Assembly: GCF_017052585.1 (NCBI RefSeq)
Contig: NZ_JAFFHZ010000001.1
Coordinates: 5,828,001 to 5,892,000, forward strand
DNA: 64,000 nucleotides
Reading direction: 5' to 3'
Source of the DNA: Paenibacillus apiarius
GTDB lineage: Bacteria > Bacillota > Bacilli > Paenibacillales > Paenibacillaceae
Below the pieces are notes generated by a model. It was not told the DNA's origin. It ran no database searches and saw nothing but the letters and a program-made list of their open reading frames with translations. Both the position numbers and the translations under genes were made by a program. Of this stretch, positions 7,421 through 18,049 are shown piece by piece. Positions within the stretch are counted from its first letter, which is position 1. Each line of letters begins with the position of its first letter.

Positions 7421-9388
7421 GTGAAATTGAATGATCAAGCTTTGCTATGGAATCAGGCATTCATCAAAATCATAGATGTACGGCATACAAGAATGGAGCA
7501 AGGCGAGGAGCTGCATGCGTACAGAATGCCCTCAAGCGCCTTCTTATATGTGACTAAAGGCAGCGCACAGCTCCAGCTGGACGGCATCGCACACCACGTC
7601 AGCCGGTTTTCCTTGATCCATGGGGGCAAGGGCTTCTACCTTGATATTACAGCGGAAGAGCTGCTGGACTATTATATGATTTTGTATAAAGCGGTGTTGG
7701 CGCTACCAGCCCGTCAAGAAACGGTCAAGCTGATGGAGCAGCACAATCCGTTTCAAATGCAATATGTGTTCAAGCCTCATTACCCAATCTCCGTCTTCCA
7801 TCATGTCACCTCCATGAGCAAGGAGTGGCATCGTTCGGATCTAATAGAGAAACTTCAAGTTAAAGCGATTTTTTATCAAATGGTCTATGAAATACTAGAG
7901 CAGATGGAACGACAGAATGTCATAGCCGTCAAGCCTGACCTGGTGGCCCAAGCGGTACGTTATATTCATGAGCGCTATCGGGAGCCGATTACGCTGGAGA
8001 CGCTGCTTGAACACCTTGATTGCAGCTCCAGACGGCTGCTGCGCACCTTTAAGAAGCAAGTCAGAACGAGTCCGATCGACTATTTGATTCAATTACGGAT
8101 GAGTAAGGCGAAACATTTGCTTCTGTCCACAGATTTCACCTTAAAGGAAATTGCAGAGAGCGTAGGCTATTCCGACAGCTATTATTTCAGCCGTATCTTC
8201 AAGAAATACGAAGGTGCTTCTCCAACTAGCTTTAAAGAAGCTGTGTTGCAGCAGGAGCAGCGTCGAAATAATCCATCCGTCGTGTTCAGATCTCCCATTG
8301 TTGCTAGAAGGCAGCAGCGTTATATTGGTAATGGGTTTGAGAATCGTTATCAACATAAGAGAGAAGGGGTATTACCGATGTATCGTAAGTCGAAAACAGC
8401 AATGGCAGCAACCTTATTATTTTGTTTCGCCCTCTGGTTGAGCGCATGCGCAACAGGAGGAACGAACGCCACATCGGCAGACAGCAGCTCGCCCAGCAGC
8501 AATGTAGCAGCTACCGCAAGTCCGGCGCCGGATGCAGGCAATGACACAAGAGTGATTAAGCATGCGATGGGGGAAGAAACGCTTACCGGCACCCCTAAAC
8601 GTATTGTTATATTGACCAATGAAGGAACGGAGGCGCTGTTGGCAGTTGGCATTAAACCAGTCGGAGCCGTTCAGTCTTGGATAGGCGATCCTTGGTACGA
8701 TCATATCAAACAAGAGATGGAAGGGGTCACCGTTGTCGGAGACGAGCTTCAGCCGAATCTTGAAATGATCGCGAGCCTCAAGCCGGATCTGATTATCGGC
8801 AATAAGGTCAGACAGGAGAAAATTTACGACCAATTAAAGCAAATTGCTCCGACGATATTCTCAGATGATCTGGCGGGAGATTGGAAAATTAATTTCAAGC
8901 TCTACTCCGAAGCTTTAAACAAGAAGGAAGAAGGAGAGCAAAAGATGGCGGCCTTCGACAAACGTGTCGCAGAAGTCAAGGCAAAGCTTGGCAGCAAAGC
9001 GGAAACGAAAGTATCGGTGGCCCGCTTCTCTGCCAAACAAGTTCGTATCTATCAGAAGCAAACGTTCTCCGGTGTGCTCTTGAGCCAATTAGGCATTGCC
9101 CGGCCAGAATCGCAGGATAAAGATTCCTTTATAGAAGTCATGTCCAAAGAGAAGATACCTAGCATGGACGGCGATGTGCTCTTCTACTTCGTATCGGAGG
9201 CTCCGGGCAAGAACGATGCGGCGAAGGTTGTAGAGGAATGGAAAAAAGATCCGCTGTTCCAGAACTTGAGTGTTACCAAGAACAACAAAATTATTCAAGT
9301 CGATGAAGCCATATGGAACTCGGCAGGCGGATATGAAGCGGCCAATCTGCTGCTGGACGAACTTGTTAAGTACTTTGATGTAAAATAA
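7421..9388 (+). CDS. AraC-family regulator in frame with a siderophore-binding lipoprotein
   Basis: A single open frame of 655 codons encodes two proteins' worth of sequence. Residues 1-170 resemble an AraC sensory (cupin-like) domain. Residues about 180-285 carry the two AraC helix-turn-helix motifs (second one LKEIAESVGYSDSYYFSRIF, then KKYEGASPTSF). After a 35-residue linker there is an internal Met320 (8378) followed by a full lipoprotein signal (lipobox LSAC) and a FecB/FhuD-type binding protein. In B. subtilis Btr the AraC and binding domains are fused without a signal peptide; here the internal signal makes a 655-residue cytosolic product doubtful. The start at 7421 is a GTG with AGGGGAGAG upstream, behind a Fur box. 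Two proteins from one frame is the simpler reading. Confidence 0.75.
   Translation: MKLNDQALLWNQAFIKIIDVRHTRMEQGEELHAYRMPSSAFLYVTKGSAQLQLDGIAHHVSRFSLIHGGKGFYLDITAEELLDYYMILYKAVLALPARQETVKLMEQHNPFQMQYVFKPHYPISVFHHVTSMSKEWHRSDLIEKLQVKAIFYQMVYEILEQMERQNVIAVKPDLVAQAVRYIHERYREPITLETLLEHLDCSSRRLLRTFKKQVRTSPIDYLIQLRMSKAKHLLLSTDFTLKEIAESVGYSDSYYFSRIFKKYEGASPTSFKEAVLQQEQRRNNPSVVFRSPIVARRQQRYIGNGFENRYQHKREGVLPMYRKSKTAMAATLLFCFALWLSACATGGTNATSADSSSPSSNVAATASPAPDAGNDTRVIKHAMGEETLTGTPKRIVILTNEGTEALLAVGIKPVGAVQSWIGDPWYDHIKQEMEGVTVVGDELQPNLEMIASLKPDLIIGNKVRQEKIYDQLKQIAPTIFSDDLAGDWKINFKLYSEALNKKEEGEQKMAAFDKRVAEVKAKLGSKAETKVSVARFSAKQVRIYQKQTFSGVLLSQLGIARPESQDKDSFIEVMSKEKIPSMDGDVLFYFVSEAPGKNDAAKVVEEWKKDPLFQNLSVTKNNKIIQVDEAIWNSAGGYEAANLLLDELVKYFDVK
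8378..9388 (+). CDS. Probable internally started siderophore-binding lipoprotein (FecB/FhuD-like)
   Basis: This is the C-terminal 336 residues of the 655-codon frame, starting at an internal ATG with GAGAAGGGG about 7 bases upstream. The N-terminus MYRKSKTAMAATLLF...LSAC is a textbook lipoprotein signal, followed by a Ser/Ala-rich linker. The class III binding fold starts with TPKRIVILTNEGTEALLAVG and contains LKPDLIIGNK. It would capture ferric siderophore outside the membrane and deliver it to the two permeases encoded downstream. Whether it is made separately or only as a fusion cannot be settled from sequence. Confidence 0.65.
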   Translation: MYRKSKTAMAATLLFCFALWLSACATGGTNATSADSSSPSSNVAATASPAPDAGNDTRVIKHAMGEETLTGTPKRIVILTNEGTEALLAVGIKPVGAVQSWIGDPWYDHIKQEMEGVTVVGDELQPNLEMIASLKPDLIIGNKVRQEKIYDQLKQIAPTIFSDDLAGDWKINFKLYSEALNKKEEGEQKMAAFDKRVAEVKAKLGSKAETKVSVARFSAKQVRIYQKQTFSGVLLSQLGIARPESQDKDSFIEVMSKEKIPSMDGDVLFYFVSEAPGKNDAAKVVEEWKKDPLFQNLSVTKNNKIIQVDEAIWNSAGGYEAANLLLDELVKYFDVK

Positions 9389-9400
9389 TAAAGGCGTATC

Positions 9401-9446
9401 GAATCGACAAGCTGACGCTGTATTCGCGTCAGCTTGTTGACGATTC
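9401..9446 (+). terminator. Long intercistronic hairpin between binding protein and permeases
   Basis: A perfect 12-bp stem (ACAAGCTGACGC/GCGTCAGCTTGT, 7-nt loop) is extended by GAATCG/CGATTC across a small bulge. There is no clear T-run, so it may act as a partial terminator or mRNA-stabilising element that sets more binding protein than permease. Confidence 0.55.
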
Positions 9447-9496
9447 TGGCAGTTTAGTTGTTAGTGCTGCCAATGAAAAGGAGGCTCGGTGCAAGC

Positions 9497-10502
9497 ATGA
9501 ATGGTTCTTCCCTAACGCGAAGCAGCAAGCGAAAGCTCGCCGGCCTAGCTGTCAGCGCGATCCTGCTGCTGATTAGTATGTTGTGCAGTGTATTGTACGG
9601 TCTTCATTACTTTGAGTTGAAAGACCTGTGGCAGGCTTACACTCAATTCGACGGTTCCAACGAGCATCTTATTCTGACGACGGCTCGCGTTCCCAGAACC
9701 TTGGTTGCGGCACTGGTAGGGGCAAGCTTAGCCGTAGCCGGGGCGATTATGCAGGTTCTGACAAGAAATCCGCTGGCTTCGCCCTCCGTCTTCGGCGTAA
9801 ATGCGGGCGCAGTGCTATTTATTGTCATCGGGCTGCTCGCATTCGGCTCCTCGTTGACGATGAGCGGCATGGTCTGGTTAGCTTTCGCAGGCGCGGTCGC
9901 AACATCGGTGGCCGTCTATACGTTAGGCTTGCAAGGAGGTGGGTTCGAGCCGGTAAAGCTAACCTTGGCCGGCGCTTGTATGGCAGCTTTCACTTCCTCT
10001 ATTACATCCGGCATTATTCTTATTGATAAGCAGTCACTCGAATCTGCCCTATTCTGGATGATCGGTTCCGTGGAAGGAAGAAATCTGGAGCATTTGCTGA
10101 TGGTACTGCCTTATATGGTAACAGGGTTAGCGATCTCATTACTATTGGCGAGCTCGTTAAATATTATGGCGCTTGGAGACGATAGCGCGAGAAACTTGGG
10201 ACAGCGGTTGACGCTGGTGCGCGTGCTGTCGGCTGCGGCAATCGTACTACTCGCTGGGAGCTCGGTAGCAGCAGCTGGTCCGATCGCTTTCGTCGGGCTT
10301 ATCGTCCCTCACTTGTGCAGATACATCATTGGACATGATTTCAAGTGGCTGCTTCCTTATACCGCACTAGTCGGCGCGATCCTTCTGGTGACTGCGGATT
10401 TAGCATCGCGCTTTATTCTGGAATCCAAAGAAGTTCCGGTTGGCGTCGCAACGGCGATTATCGGAGTTCCCTTTCTGATCCATGTGGCCAGGAGGAAACA
10501 GC

Positions 10503-10510
<8 letters not shown>
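9497..10510 (+). CDS. FecCD-family siderophore ABC permease, subunit 1
   Basis: This 337-residue integral membrane protein has about nine or ten hydrophobic helices. It carries the conserved segments ARVPRTLVAALVGASLAVAG, RNPLASPSVFGVNAGA and PIAFVGLIVPHLCR, which define FecCD/BtuC permeases. I preferred the ATG at 9497, with AAGGAGG upstream (spacing slightly long), over the in-frame ATG or TTG starts upstream. It pairs with the next gene to form the translocation channel for a ferric siderophore. No ATPase gene is present in the locus, as is common where one shared FecE/YusV-type ATPase serves several importers. Confidence 0.92.
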
Positions 10511-12447
<1,937 letters not shown>

Positions 12448-12522
12448 AGCTGTGGGAATGGCTTACGCTTAAGAACCAAAATAATATATATATGTCGGGG
12501 GACAAGAACATCGTCCCATTCA

Positions 12523-12549
12523 AAGTCGCTAGTTTAGTGGCTTTTTTTG
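12523..12549 (+). terminator. Terminator after siderophore locus 1
   Basis: Nine-pair stem AAGTCGCTA/TAGTGGCTT (two G-U pairs), three-base loop, then TTTTTG. A GGGGACAAGAAC motif lies just upstream and a variant GTACAAGTTCTT just downstream. Confidence 0.7.
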
Positions 12550-12844
12550 TTTTAAGGGTACAAGTTCTTAGATATGGGACGTGTTATTTCGGATAGCGGA
12601 ATGAATGTACTTTTGATGTCATAAATGTGCTCAGTTTCACGAAATAAATACCTTTAGTTTCAAATTATGAAAACAAAAAAAGTTCACAAAGTCCAAAAAT
12701 TTATACCGGTTTTATACACTCTACTCTATTATCAAATGGATCTCTAAATTCAAACCTTTCATATCCTGGCTATTTACATTTATCCAAATAAATCGTTGCG
12801 TTTTTTTCATTGTTCCCCCTTTTCACACAAGCTATAATAACACA

Positions 12845-12863
12845 GAGAATGATAATCATTTTC
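12845..12863 (+). promoter_or_regulatory. Fur box upstream of siderophore locus 2
   Basis: GAGAATGATAATCATTTTC matches the 19-bp consensus GATAATGATAATCATTATC at 17 of 19 positions and lies about 33 bp before the binding-protein start. Confidence 0.88.
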
Positions 12864-12895
12864 AATTGTATGTGAGAAGGAAAGGGGCAACAAGT

Positions 12896-13852
12896 GTGAA
12901 GAGACATCGTGGAAAGCGAATTATGCTATGGGGAGGGATTTTCCTCCTGTTGTTAATATTATCGGCATGCAGCAATTCTGGAGGCAACGCATCTGATGTA
13001 CAGGTAGGGGAAAGTGAGAAAACAATTCAATATACAACGATTACAGGTGAACAGATTGAAATACCTGCACATCCAAAACGGGTCGTTTATATTGGTCCGA
13101 CGCTTGGCGATTTCTTGGTGATGGATATTCCAATCGTTGGTAGTAATCTTATCCATACTAATCATAGTTACTATGAAGGTAAAACGGAAGGAATAGTTGA
13201 TGTTGGACATCCAGGTGACTTAGAGGTGATTCTAACTTTGAAACCGGATCTGATTATTAATAGTTATTACAATGCGGATGCAGAGCAAAATGAGGCATTG
13301 TCGAAAATTGCTCCTACTATCCCCTTCAACCCAGCTCTTCCTTACGCAGAACGTGTAAAGGAGATGGGAAATATCTTTGGCCAACAGGAAAAGGCAGCTC
13401 AATGGATTGCTAAGTTTGAAACACAGTCGAAAGAAATGTTTGATAAGCTTCAATTAGCAGAAGGGGAGACAGCAACAGTTTTCTACCAGTTAGGTAAAAC
13501 GCTTTATGTTATGGGCAATCGTTCACTTGGTGCCATTATTTATGGAGAGAACGGCTTTGCCATCCCACCAGCTGTAAAGAAGAATATTATCGATGAAAAA
13601 GGGGTGTCATTCGTTACGGTTTCAGAAGAGCTGCTTCCAGAGTATGCTGGTGATCATTTGTTTGTACTTGTACAAAATAATGATGAAAGTCAAACAGAAG
13701 CTGATCTAATGCTACAAAGCCCACTCTGGAAGACTCTGCCTGCAGTTCAAAAGGGGAATGTTTACATTGTTTCTGCTGAATGGAATACAGATAGCTTGTT
13801 AGCTTTGGAGCAATTGTTTAAAGAGCTACCACAATGGATGCAACGGCCGTAA
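12896..13852 (+). CDS. Iron-siderophore binding lipoprotein (FecB/FhuD-like)
   Basis: This 318-residue extracellular solute-binding lipoprotein starts at GTG 12896 behind GAAGGAAAGGGG. That start gives a compact signal peptide with lipobox LSAC; an upstream in-frame start at 12866 would overlap the space just after the Fur box. The class III fold is marked by HPKRVVYIGPTLGDFL, LKPDLIINSYYN and IAPTIPFNP. No permease genes follow, so it probably feeds the channel of locus 1 or another one elsewhere. Iron repression is predicted from the Fur box. Confidence 0.9.
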   Translation: MKRHRGKRIMLWGGIFLLLLILSACSNSGGNASDVQVGESEKTIQYTTITGEQIEIPAHPKRVVYIGPTLGDFLVMDIPIVGSNLIHTNHSYYEGKTEGIVDVGHPGDLEVILTLKPDLIINSYYNADAEQNEALSKIAPTIPFNPALPYAERVKEMGNIFGQQEKAAQWIAKFETQSKEMFDKLQLAEGETATVFYQLGKTLYVMGNRSLGAIIYGENGFAIPPAVKKNIIDEKGVSFVTVSEELLPEYAGDHLFVLVQNNDESQTEADLMLQSPLWKTLPAVQKGNVYIVSAEWNTDSLLALEQLFKELPQWMQRP

Positions 13853-13966
13853 GAAATTGTATCTGCCCACTCAGTTCTTTAAACCGTTATTTTCCTAAAA
13901 AAGTGCCTACTCGAACTATTAAAGCTGAGCTATAGTTGAGAGCATGTCATTATATGTTATAGTAAT

Positions 13967-13985
13967 GATAATGAGAATCATTTTT
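13967..13985 (+). promoter_or_regulatory. Fur box upstream of the Btr-like regulator
   Basis: GATAATGAGAATCATTTTT matches the Fur consensus at 16 of 19 positions and lies 20 bp before the start codon. Confidence 0.75.
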
Positions 13986-14005
13986 AATTAGTTGGAGAGT
14001 TGCTT

Positions 14006-15673
14006 ATGAATCTAGCATCCTTGTATATGAAGCTACAACACTATGATAGGTTTCAAGTTGAACAGATGATGCCAGCGAGTAGCCATAATGAAGGAATAAA
14101 TGACAATGAAACGAATTCATGCATATTATTGATAGCACTCAGTCATGGTATACGGTTATATGTAGACAAAATTGCAATCGATCTGCGACAAGGGAGCTGC
14201 ATTCTAGTTTTACCTGTACAACACTACACTGTGGAATCAAGTAACGGAGAGGCACAGCTTGCGCGCTTTATCTTTGAAACCTTTGAAGTAGAAGGAATGA
14301 CTTTGAATCCGGTTGCTCATCCACCCTTGCTTTGTGGTTATCCTTATAGTCTGTTATTTTCTCAAGTCAAGCAAGTATTAGGGAATGAAGCATGGATGAG
14401 GAATCGATTTTGCTCCTCTCTATCCACATCAGAAATGGCTATGATGCAAGGCAGACTTCAGCTAATTCTAGGGTTGATGGCCCAGTTAGATCAGCAAGCT
14501 TCCCATTTGCAGAGCGAAGAAAAGATAAAAATGATTCAACATACTGTACATTATATGGAACAGCATTATGATGAGGACTTGACAGTAGAACAACTAGCTA
14601 ACATGGCCGGAATGGTCAGATGGCAATATAGTCAACAGTTTAAAACATTGACCGGCAAAAAGCCAACTGATTATTTGGTCCATTTACGTATAAACCAGGC
14701 AAAAGAACTTCTGTATAATTCCACCGAGCCATTGAGCAAAATATCTCGACAAATTGGGTTTAGGGATGAATACTATTTCAGTCGGTGCTTTCATAAATTA
14801 ACTGGAAACACTCCGCGTGAATATGCAAGTATCCATCTTCATACTCAGCAAAAGACAGTTATCGATTCACTTGGCAGAAAGGTTCATGTTCCTAATGATG
14901 CAACACGTATTGTGACTGATGGCAAATATACACTTGGAGAATTACTAGTTCTAGGCATATCTCCTATAGGAGCTGCCATCTCTACCATGAAAGATAACGT
15001 GATTTATCACAATAAGTTGCGAAATATTCATAATATCGGGTATTGGGCAGATCCGGATAAAATAGCACAACTGCAGCCGGAGTTATTATTGCTTAGCTAT
15101 TTTCATCCTGAACAAGATTTACAGAAACTAGATGCGATCGCTCCTACTGTTTTACTGAACAGTAAGTTTAGACTATTTGAGCGGTTACGGTATATCGCTA
15201 AACTATTTGAACGTAGTAAAGCGGCGGAGAAGTGGATTACTAAATATGAGGACAAAGTAAGACTGGTGCGTAGGCAATTAGCACATGCTTATGTTGCTGG
15301 GGAGACGGCTACTGTTTATCTCAAGTTAGGGGCAAAACTTTATATTATGGGCCAAAATGGGTTAGCAGCCACCTTGTATGAATCACTTGGCTTTCGACCC
15401 TCTGCTAGAGTGATGAACCTAATCGAGCAAAGGAAAGAATGGATAGAAATTCAGCAGCAACAATTGAATCACTATGTTGGAGAGCGCAATTTCATCTTGG
15501 CTTCTCCCCTTGAATTGCAAACAGTTGCTCACTGTCCACAGATCGCGGCTATAGCCGAGTTAACTCCCGATAAGATTCATTATATGGATGCTACATGGAA
15601 TTATGAAGATCCCATCACACGTGGACGGTTGTTAGAGATGCTACCGTATATTTTTAAGAGGAAAACTATGTGA
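14006..15673 (+). CDS. Btr-like AraC regulator fused to a siderophore-binding domain
   Basis: This 555-residue cytoplasmic activator has an N-terminal AraC sensory region, then tandem helix-turn-helix motifs (about residues 175-275, including LTVEQLANMAGMVRWQYSQQ and LSKISRQIGFRDEYYFSRCF). A binding-protein-like domain (about 290-550) starts at DSLGRKVHVPNDATRIV and lacks any signal peptide. The order and length match B. subtilis Btr, which senses ferri-bacillibactin and activates uptake genes; the function here follows by analogy. GGAGAG precedes the ATG. Unlike the AraC/lipoprotein frame at 7421, this one is a true cytosolic fusion. Confidence 0.9.
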   Translation: MNLASLYMKLQHYDRFQVEQMMPASSHNEGINDNETNSCILLIALSHGIRLYVDKIAIDLRQGSCILVLPVQHYTVESSNGEAQLARFIFETFEVEGMTLNPVAHPPLLCGYPYSLLFSQVKQVLGNEAWMRNRFCSSLSTSEMAMMQGRLQLILGLMAQLDQQASHLQSEEKIKMIQHTVHYMEQHYDEDLTVEQLANMAGMVRWQYSQQFKTLTGKKPTDYLVHLRINQAKELLYNSTEPLSKISRQIGFRDEYYFSRCFHKLTGNTPREYASIHLHTQQKTVIDSLGRKVHVPNDATRIVTDGKYTLGELLVLGISPIGAAISTMKDNVIYHNKLRNIHNIGYWADPDKIAQLQPELLLLSYFHPEQDLQKLDAIAPTVLLNSKFRLFERLRYIAKLFERSKAAEKWITKYEDKVRLVRRQLAHAYVAGETATVYLKLGAKLYIMGQNGLAATLYESLGFRPSARVMNLIEQRKEWIEIQQQQLNHYVGERNFILASPLELQTVAHCPQIAAIAELTPDKIHYMDATWNYEDPITRGRLLEMLPYIFKRKTM

Positions 15674-15908
15674 TTAGGTTTAGTATCAAAAAAGGTACAC
15701 ACCAGTGTACCGTAGCTTAGACCTGCTAACTGAGATGCGAATCGTTAATCAATTGAACTTTGGGAACGGCATTGCGCTCTTCAATATCGCTTGATCTGCA
15801 CGGTTTGCAGAAAAGTGGAGGAAATTAAGGACGCGATTGTGTAAGAAATAGTGTTCTCAGAGATTAAGGTATTTGGAATGATGAAAGATCCATACAGGAG
15901 GTAGCGGC

Positions 15909-16970
15909 ATGACACAGGCGTTGGAGCTTTATGATATTACGATCATTGGCGGGGGACCCGCCGGGTTGTATGCGGCTTTTTACAGCGGCATGCGCGATTT
16001 GAAAACGAAGCTGATCGAAGCGAAGGAGGAACTGGGTGGACGGCTGTTGATTTACCCGGAGAAAATGATTTGGGATGTCGGCGGAGTTACGCCAATCCGT
16101 TGCGAGCACCTCATCCAGCAAATGATCCAGCAGGCTCATACGTTTGATCCGACCATCGTATTGGGGCAACAGATTAGCGGACTGGAGCGGCTCGCGGATG
16201 GGACAATGCTTCTGACCGCCGTAACGGGGGAGCAGCACCATACACGTACGCTCGTTTTGGCGCTGGGATATGGCGTGCTGAAGATGGCGAAGCTGGACAT
16301 CGAAGGCGCTGAGCGTTATGAAGTGACGAATTTGCACTATACCGTACAGGAGCTCGAAGGCTTTCACGGCAAGCGGGTGCTCATCTCCGGTGGCGGTGAT
16401 TCGGCAGTTGACTGGGCCAACGCACTGGAGCCGATTGCCGCAAGTGTCACTGTCGTGCACCGCCGTGAACGCTTCGGCGGACATGAGAAGAATGTGAAAC
16501 GGATGAAGGAATCATCTGTCGATGTTCGTACGCCGTATGCGGTGGATCGGCTTCATGGCAACGTTAGCGGTGACGCCATTGAAGCGGTATCGATTGCACG
16601 GGTGAATGCAGAGGGCTTTTTAATGGAAGAAACGGAACAATTAGTGATAGATGCCGTGATCGTCAATCACGGGCTTCGCGGTGACTTCGGTTCGCTTGTC
16701 GATTGGGGTATGGATATGGGGCAATGGAATATTAATGTGAACGAGAAACTCGCAACCAATTTGCCTGGTATTTTTGTGGCCGGGGATACGGCGAACTACC
16801 CATCTAAAGTGCATCTGATCGCCGGGGCTTTTACCGATGCAGTGTTGGCAGTCAATAGCGCCAAGCTGTATTTGGAACCAGCGGCAACAAAGATGGCCTA
16901 TGTTTCTTCGCATAATGCCAAGTTCAAGGAAAGGAATAAAGCACTTGGCATGGCGGAGGAAGATGCGTAG
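15909..16970 (+). CDS. NAD(P)/FAD-dependent reductase, YumC-type ferredoxin-NADP reductase-like
   Basis: This 353-residue flavoprotein of the thioredoxin-reductase-like fold carries an FAD-binding motif at the N-terminus ([17 protein letters not shown]), an NAD(P)-binding motif in the middle ([23 protein letters not shown]) and a C-terminal FAD motif ([20 protein letters not shown]). No CxxC redox pair is seen, so it is not a thioredoxin reductase. Ferredoxin-NADP reductase type 2 is the closest family. AGGAGG lies five bases before the ATG. A broken paralogue sits in siderophore locus 1, so a role in reducing ferric siderophores is plausible but not shown. Confidence 0.88.
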   Translation: MTQALELYDITIIGGGPAGLYAAFYSGMRDLKTKLIEAKEELGGRLLIYPEKMIWDVGGVTPIRCEHLIQQMIQQAHTFDPTIVLGQQISGLERLADGTMLLTAVTGEQHHTRTLVLALGYGVLKMAKLDIEGAERYEVTNLHYTVQELEGFHGKRVLISGGGDSAVDWANALEPIAASVTVVHRRERFGGHEKNVKRMKESSVDVRTPYAVDRLHGNVSGDAIEAVSIARVNAEGFLMEETEQLVIDAVIVNHGLRGDFGSLVDWGMDMGQWNINVNEKLATNLPGIFVAGDTANYPSKVHLIAGAFTDAVLAVNSAKLYLEPAATKMAYVSSHNAKFKERNKALGMAEEDA

Positions 16971-16987
16971 AATGTTTCTATTAAAAC

Positions 16988-17070
16988 AGGAAAATGGCAA
17001 ACCAGATCGAAAGACTGGGACGCAAAGCCACGGGTCTTCTGCACGAGTGCAATGACCGACGGGTTATGCT
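16988..17070 (+). ncRNA. c-di-GMP-I (GEMM) riboswitch
   Basis: The conserved core is unmistakable: GGCAAACC, then the GNRA loop GAAA in GATCGAAAGACT, then GGGACGCAAAGCCACGGGTC. The 3' half has the GCAC...GTGCAATGACC hairpin and the closing CCGACGGGTTATGC strand. It should bind cyclic di-GMP and control the transcript that continues into the folded leader, the small peptide gene and the EutQ-like gene. Confidence 0.92.
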
Positions 17071-17128
17071 ATAAAGGTACAAGTTCGTATCCCAAAAGGA
17101 TTCAACGTTGAAGAATGTTCACAAAAAG

Positions 17129-17173
17129 TTTAGGTTTATCTATTGTAAATAGCTATATAGAGGATAAACTAAA
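17129..17173 (+). promoter_or_regulatory. Leader hairpin downstream of the riboswitch
   Basis: TTTAG-(G)-TTTATC pairs with GATAAACTAAA, with an inner CTATTGTAAATAG hairpin. It is followed by AAGGGAG and a TTG that could open a short leader frame at 17188. It may be part of the riboswitch's expression platform. Confidence 0.5.
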
Positions 17174-17242
17174 AGGGAGCATGCAATTTGAATCTACAGC
17201 GTGTGGAACAACAGTTTCATTCACGTTTAAAATGTAATAGAG

Positions 17243-17332
17243 GACTACAAAGGCGTAGTCTTACTAAAGCAAAGAGGCTTAAGGTTATAGCATTCCTACT
17301 TGATAGGAAGCGGTATAACTTTAGGCCTCTTT
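17243..17332 (+). promoter_or_regulatory. Second folded leader element just before the small peptide gene
   Basis: A small hairpin (GACTAC/GTAGTC, 17243-17260) is followed by a very long one. Bases 17271-17289 (AAAGAGGCTTAAGGTTATA) pair over all 19 positions with 17314-17332, two of the pairs being G-U, and a TTCCTA/TAGGAA tip caps it. Only a weak T-rich stretch follows, so it may be a regulated terminator or an RNA-protecting structure. Confidence 0.6.
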
Positions 17333-17363
17333 GTGTTTATTCTCTGGTATGGGAGATGAGGAA

Positions 17364-17537
17364 ATGGCAGAAGAATTGTTAAGTGTAGGAATGTCATCGT
17401 TTTCCGTTCCGCGTATTGTGATTACGGAGAAAGAAGACCGTAGTGAAATTTGTTTCACACCTCCTTTTAGCCGAGAACAGAATCGATGTTCAAAAGTGTA
17501 TCACAGCTGTAATGGTTGCTATGCTCATTGCAAGTAA
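17364..17537 (+). CDS. Small cysteine-rich peptide, possible ribosomally made peptide precursor
   Basis: A 57-residue frame starts at ATG 17364, with GGGAGATGAGG just upstream; an ATG five codons earlier (17349) is also possible. The N-terminal half is acidic and leader-like (MAEELLSVGMSSF..., EKEDRSE). The C-terminal 28 residues are rich in cysteine (five Cys: SEIC, NRC, HSC, NGC, AHCK). I do not recognise the family. It lies between the c-di-GMP riboswitch leader and an EutQ-like cupin gene. It could be a bacteriocin or other modified peptide precursor, a metal-binding peptide, or a regulatory product. No modification enzyme is next to it. Confidence 0.55.
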   Translation: MAEELLSVGMSSFSVPRIVITEKEDRSEICFTPPFSREQNRCSKVYHSCNGCYAHCK

Positions 17538-17581
17538 AATGGTTCCAAAAAACTGCACCTAAGAAGTAGAGGAGGGTACCC

Positions 17582-18040
17582 ATGAGTATCGATAAAAAGA
17601 TGATTGAAGAGATGGTTCGTAAAATCATCATGGAAAAAGTAGGGGCTGATGCTATTGAACAGAACGTTCATAGAGGTCCTGGAGGGATTACTTCTGTTAA
17701 AGTGCCAAATATGAAAGTAACAGAAGAGGATCGTCTCGATACAGGCAACCCTAATGATATCGTCTATTGTAAAGATCTTTTTTCGCTAAAGGAAAGTCCA
17801 AGACTTGGCTGCGGTATCATGGAGATGAAAGAAACAACCTTTGACTGGACACTTAACTATGATGAAATTGATTATGTGATTGAGGGACATCTGGATGTTA
17901 TCATTGATGGTACAAAGATGTCAGCTGATCCAGGAGAAGTGATCCTGATTCCAAAAGGAAGTAAGATTCAATTTTCTGTGCCAGAATATGCACGATTTAT
18001 CTATGTAACATATCCGGCTAACTGGGCAGAACAAGCGTAA
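17582..18040 (+). CDS. EutQ-like cupin-domain protein
   Basis: This 152-residue protein's C-terminal cupin (about 70-150; DYVIEGHLDVIIDG and ADPGEVILIPKGSKIQFSV) and N-terminal helical part match the EutQ family, which in ethanolamine utilisation is linked to acetate kinase-type activity. AGAGGAGGG lies just before the ATG. No other eut gene is present, so it is an orphan here, and ethanolamine metabolism cannot be inferred. It is 45 bp behind the cysteine-rich peptide and probably co-transcribed under the riboswitch. Confidence 0.8.
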   Translation: MSIDKKMIEEMVRKIIMEKVGADAIEQNVHRGPGGITSVKVPNMKVTEEDRLDTGNPNDIVYCKDLFSLKESPRLGCGIMEMKETTFDWTLNYDEIDYVIEGHLDVIIDGTKMSADPGEVILIPKGSKIQFSVPEYARFIYVTYPANWAEQA

Positions 18041-18049
18041 CATTCTAAT

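Noticed and set aside
8350..8833. Overlapping minus-strand frames of 100-138 codons in siderophore locus 1
   Set aside because: They lie opposite a well-supported binding protein, have no ribosome binding site and show no family features; their length comes from high GC.
15694..15711. GGTACAC/GTGTACC hairpin considered as terminator after the Btr-like gene
   Set aside because: Only a 7-bp stem with no T-run follows; too weak to call.
15864..16484. 206-codon minus-strand frame opposite the reductase
   Set aside because: Its sequence is the antisense of conserved flavoprotein motifs, and a similar antisense frame appears opposite the pseudogene paralogue.
17188..17382. 64-codon frame from TTG 17188 in the riboswitch leader
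   Set aside because: It has a fair ribosome binding site but runs straight through the long hairpins and its protein sequence looks like a by-product of them; at most it is a leader peptide.
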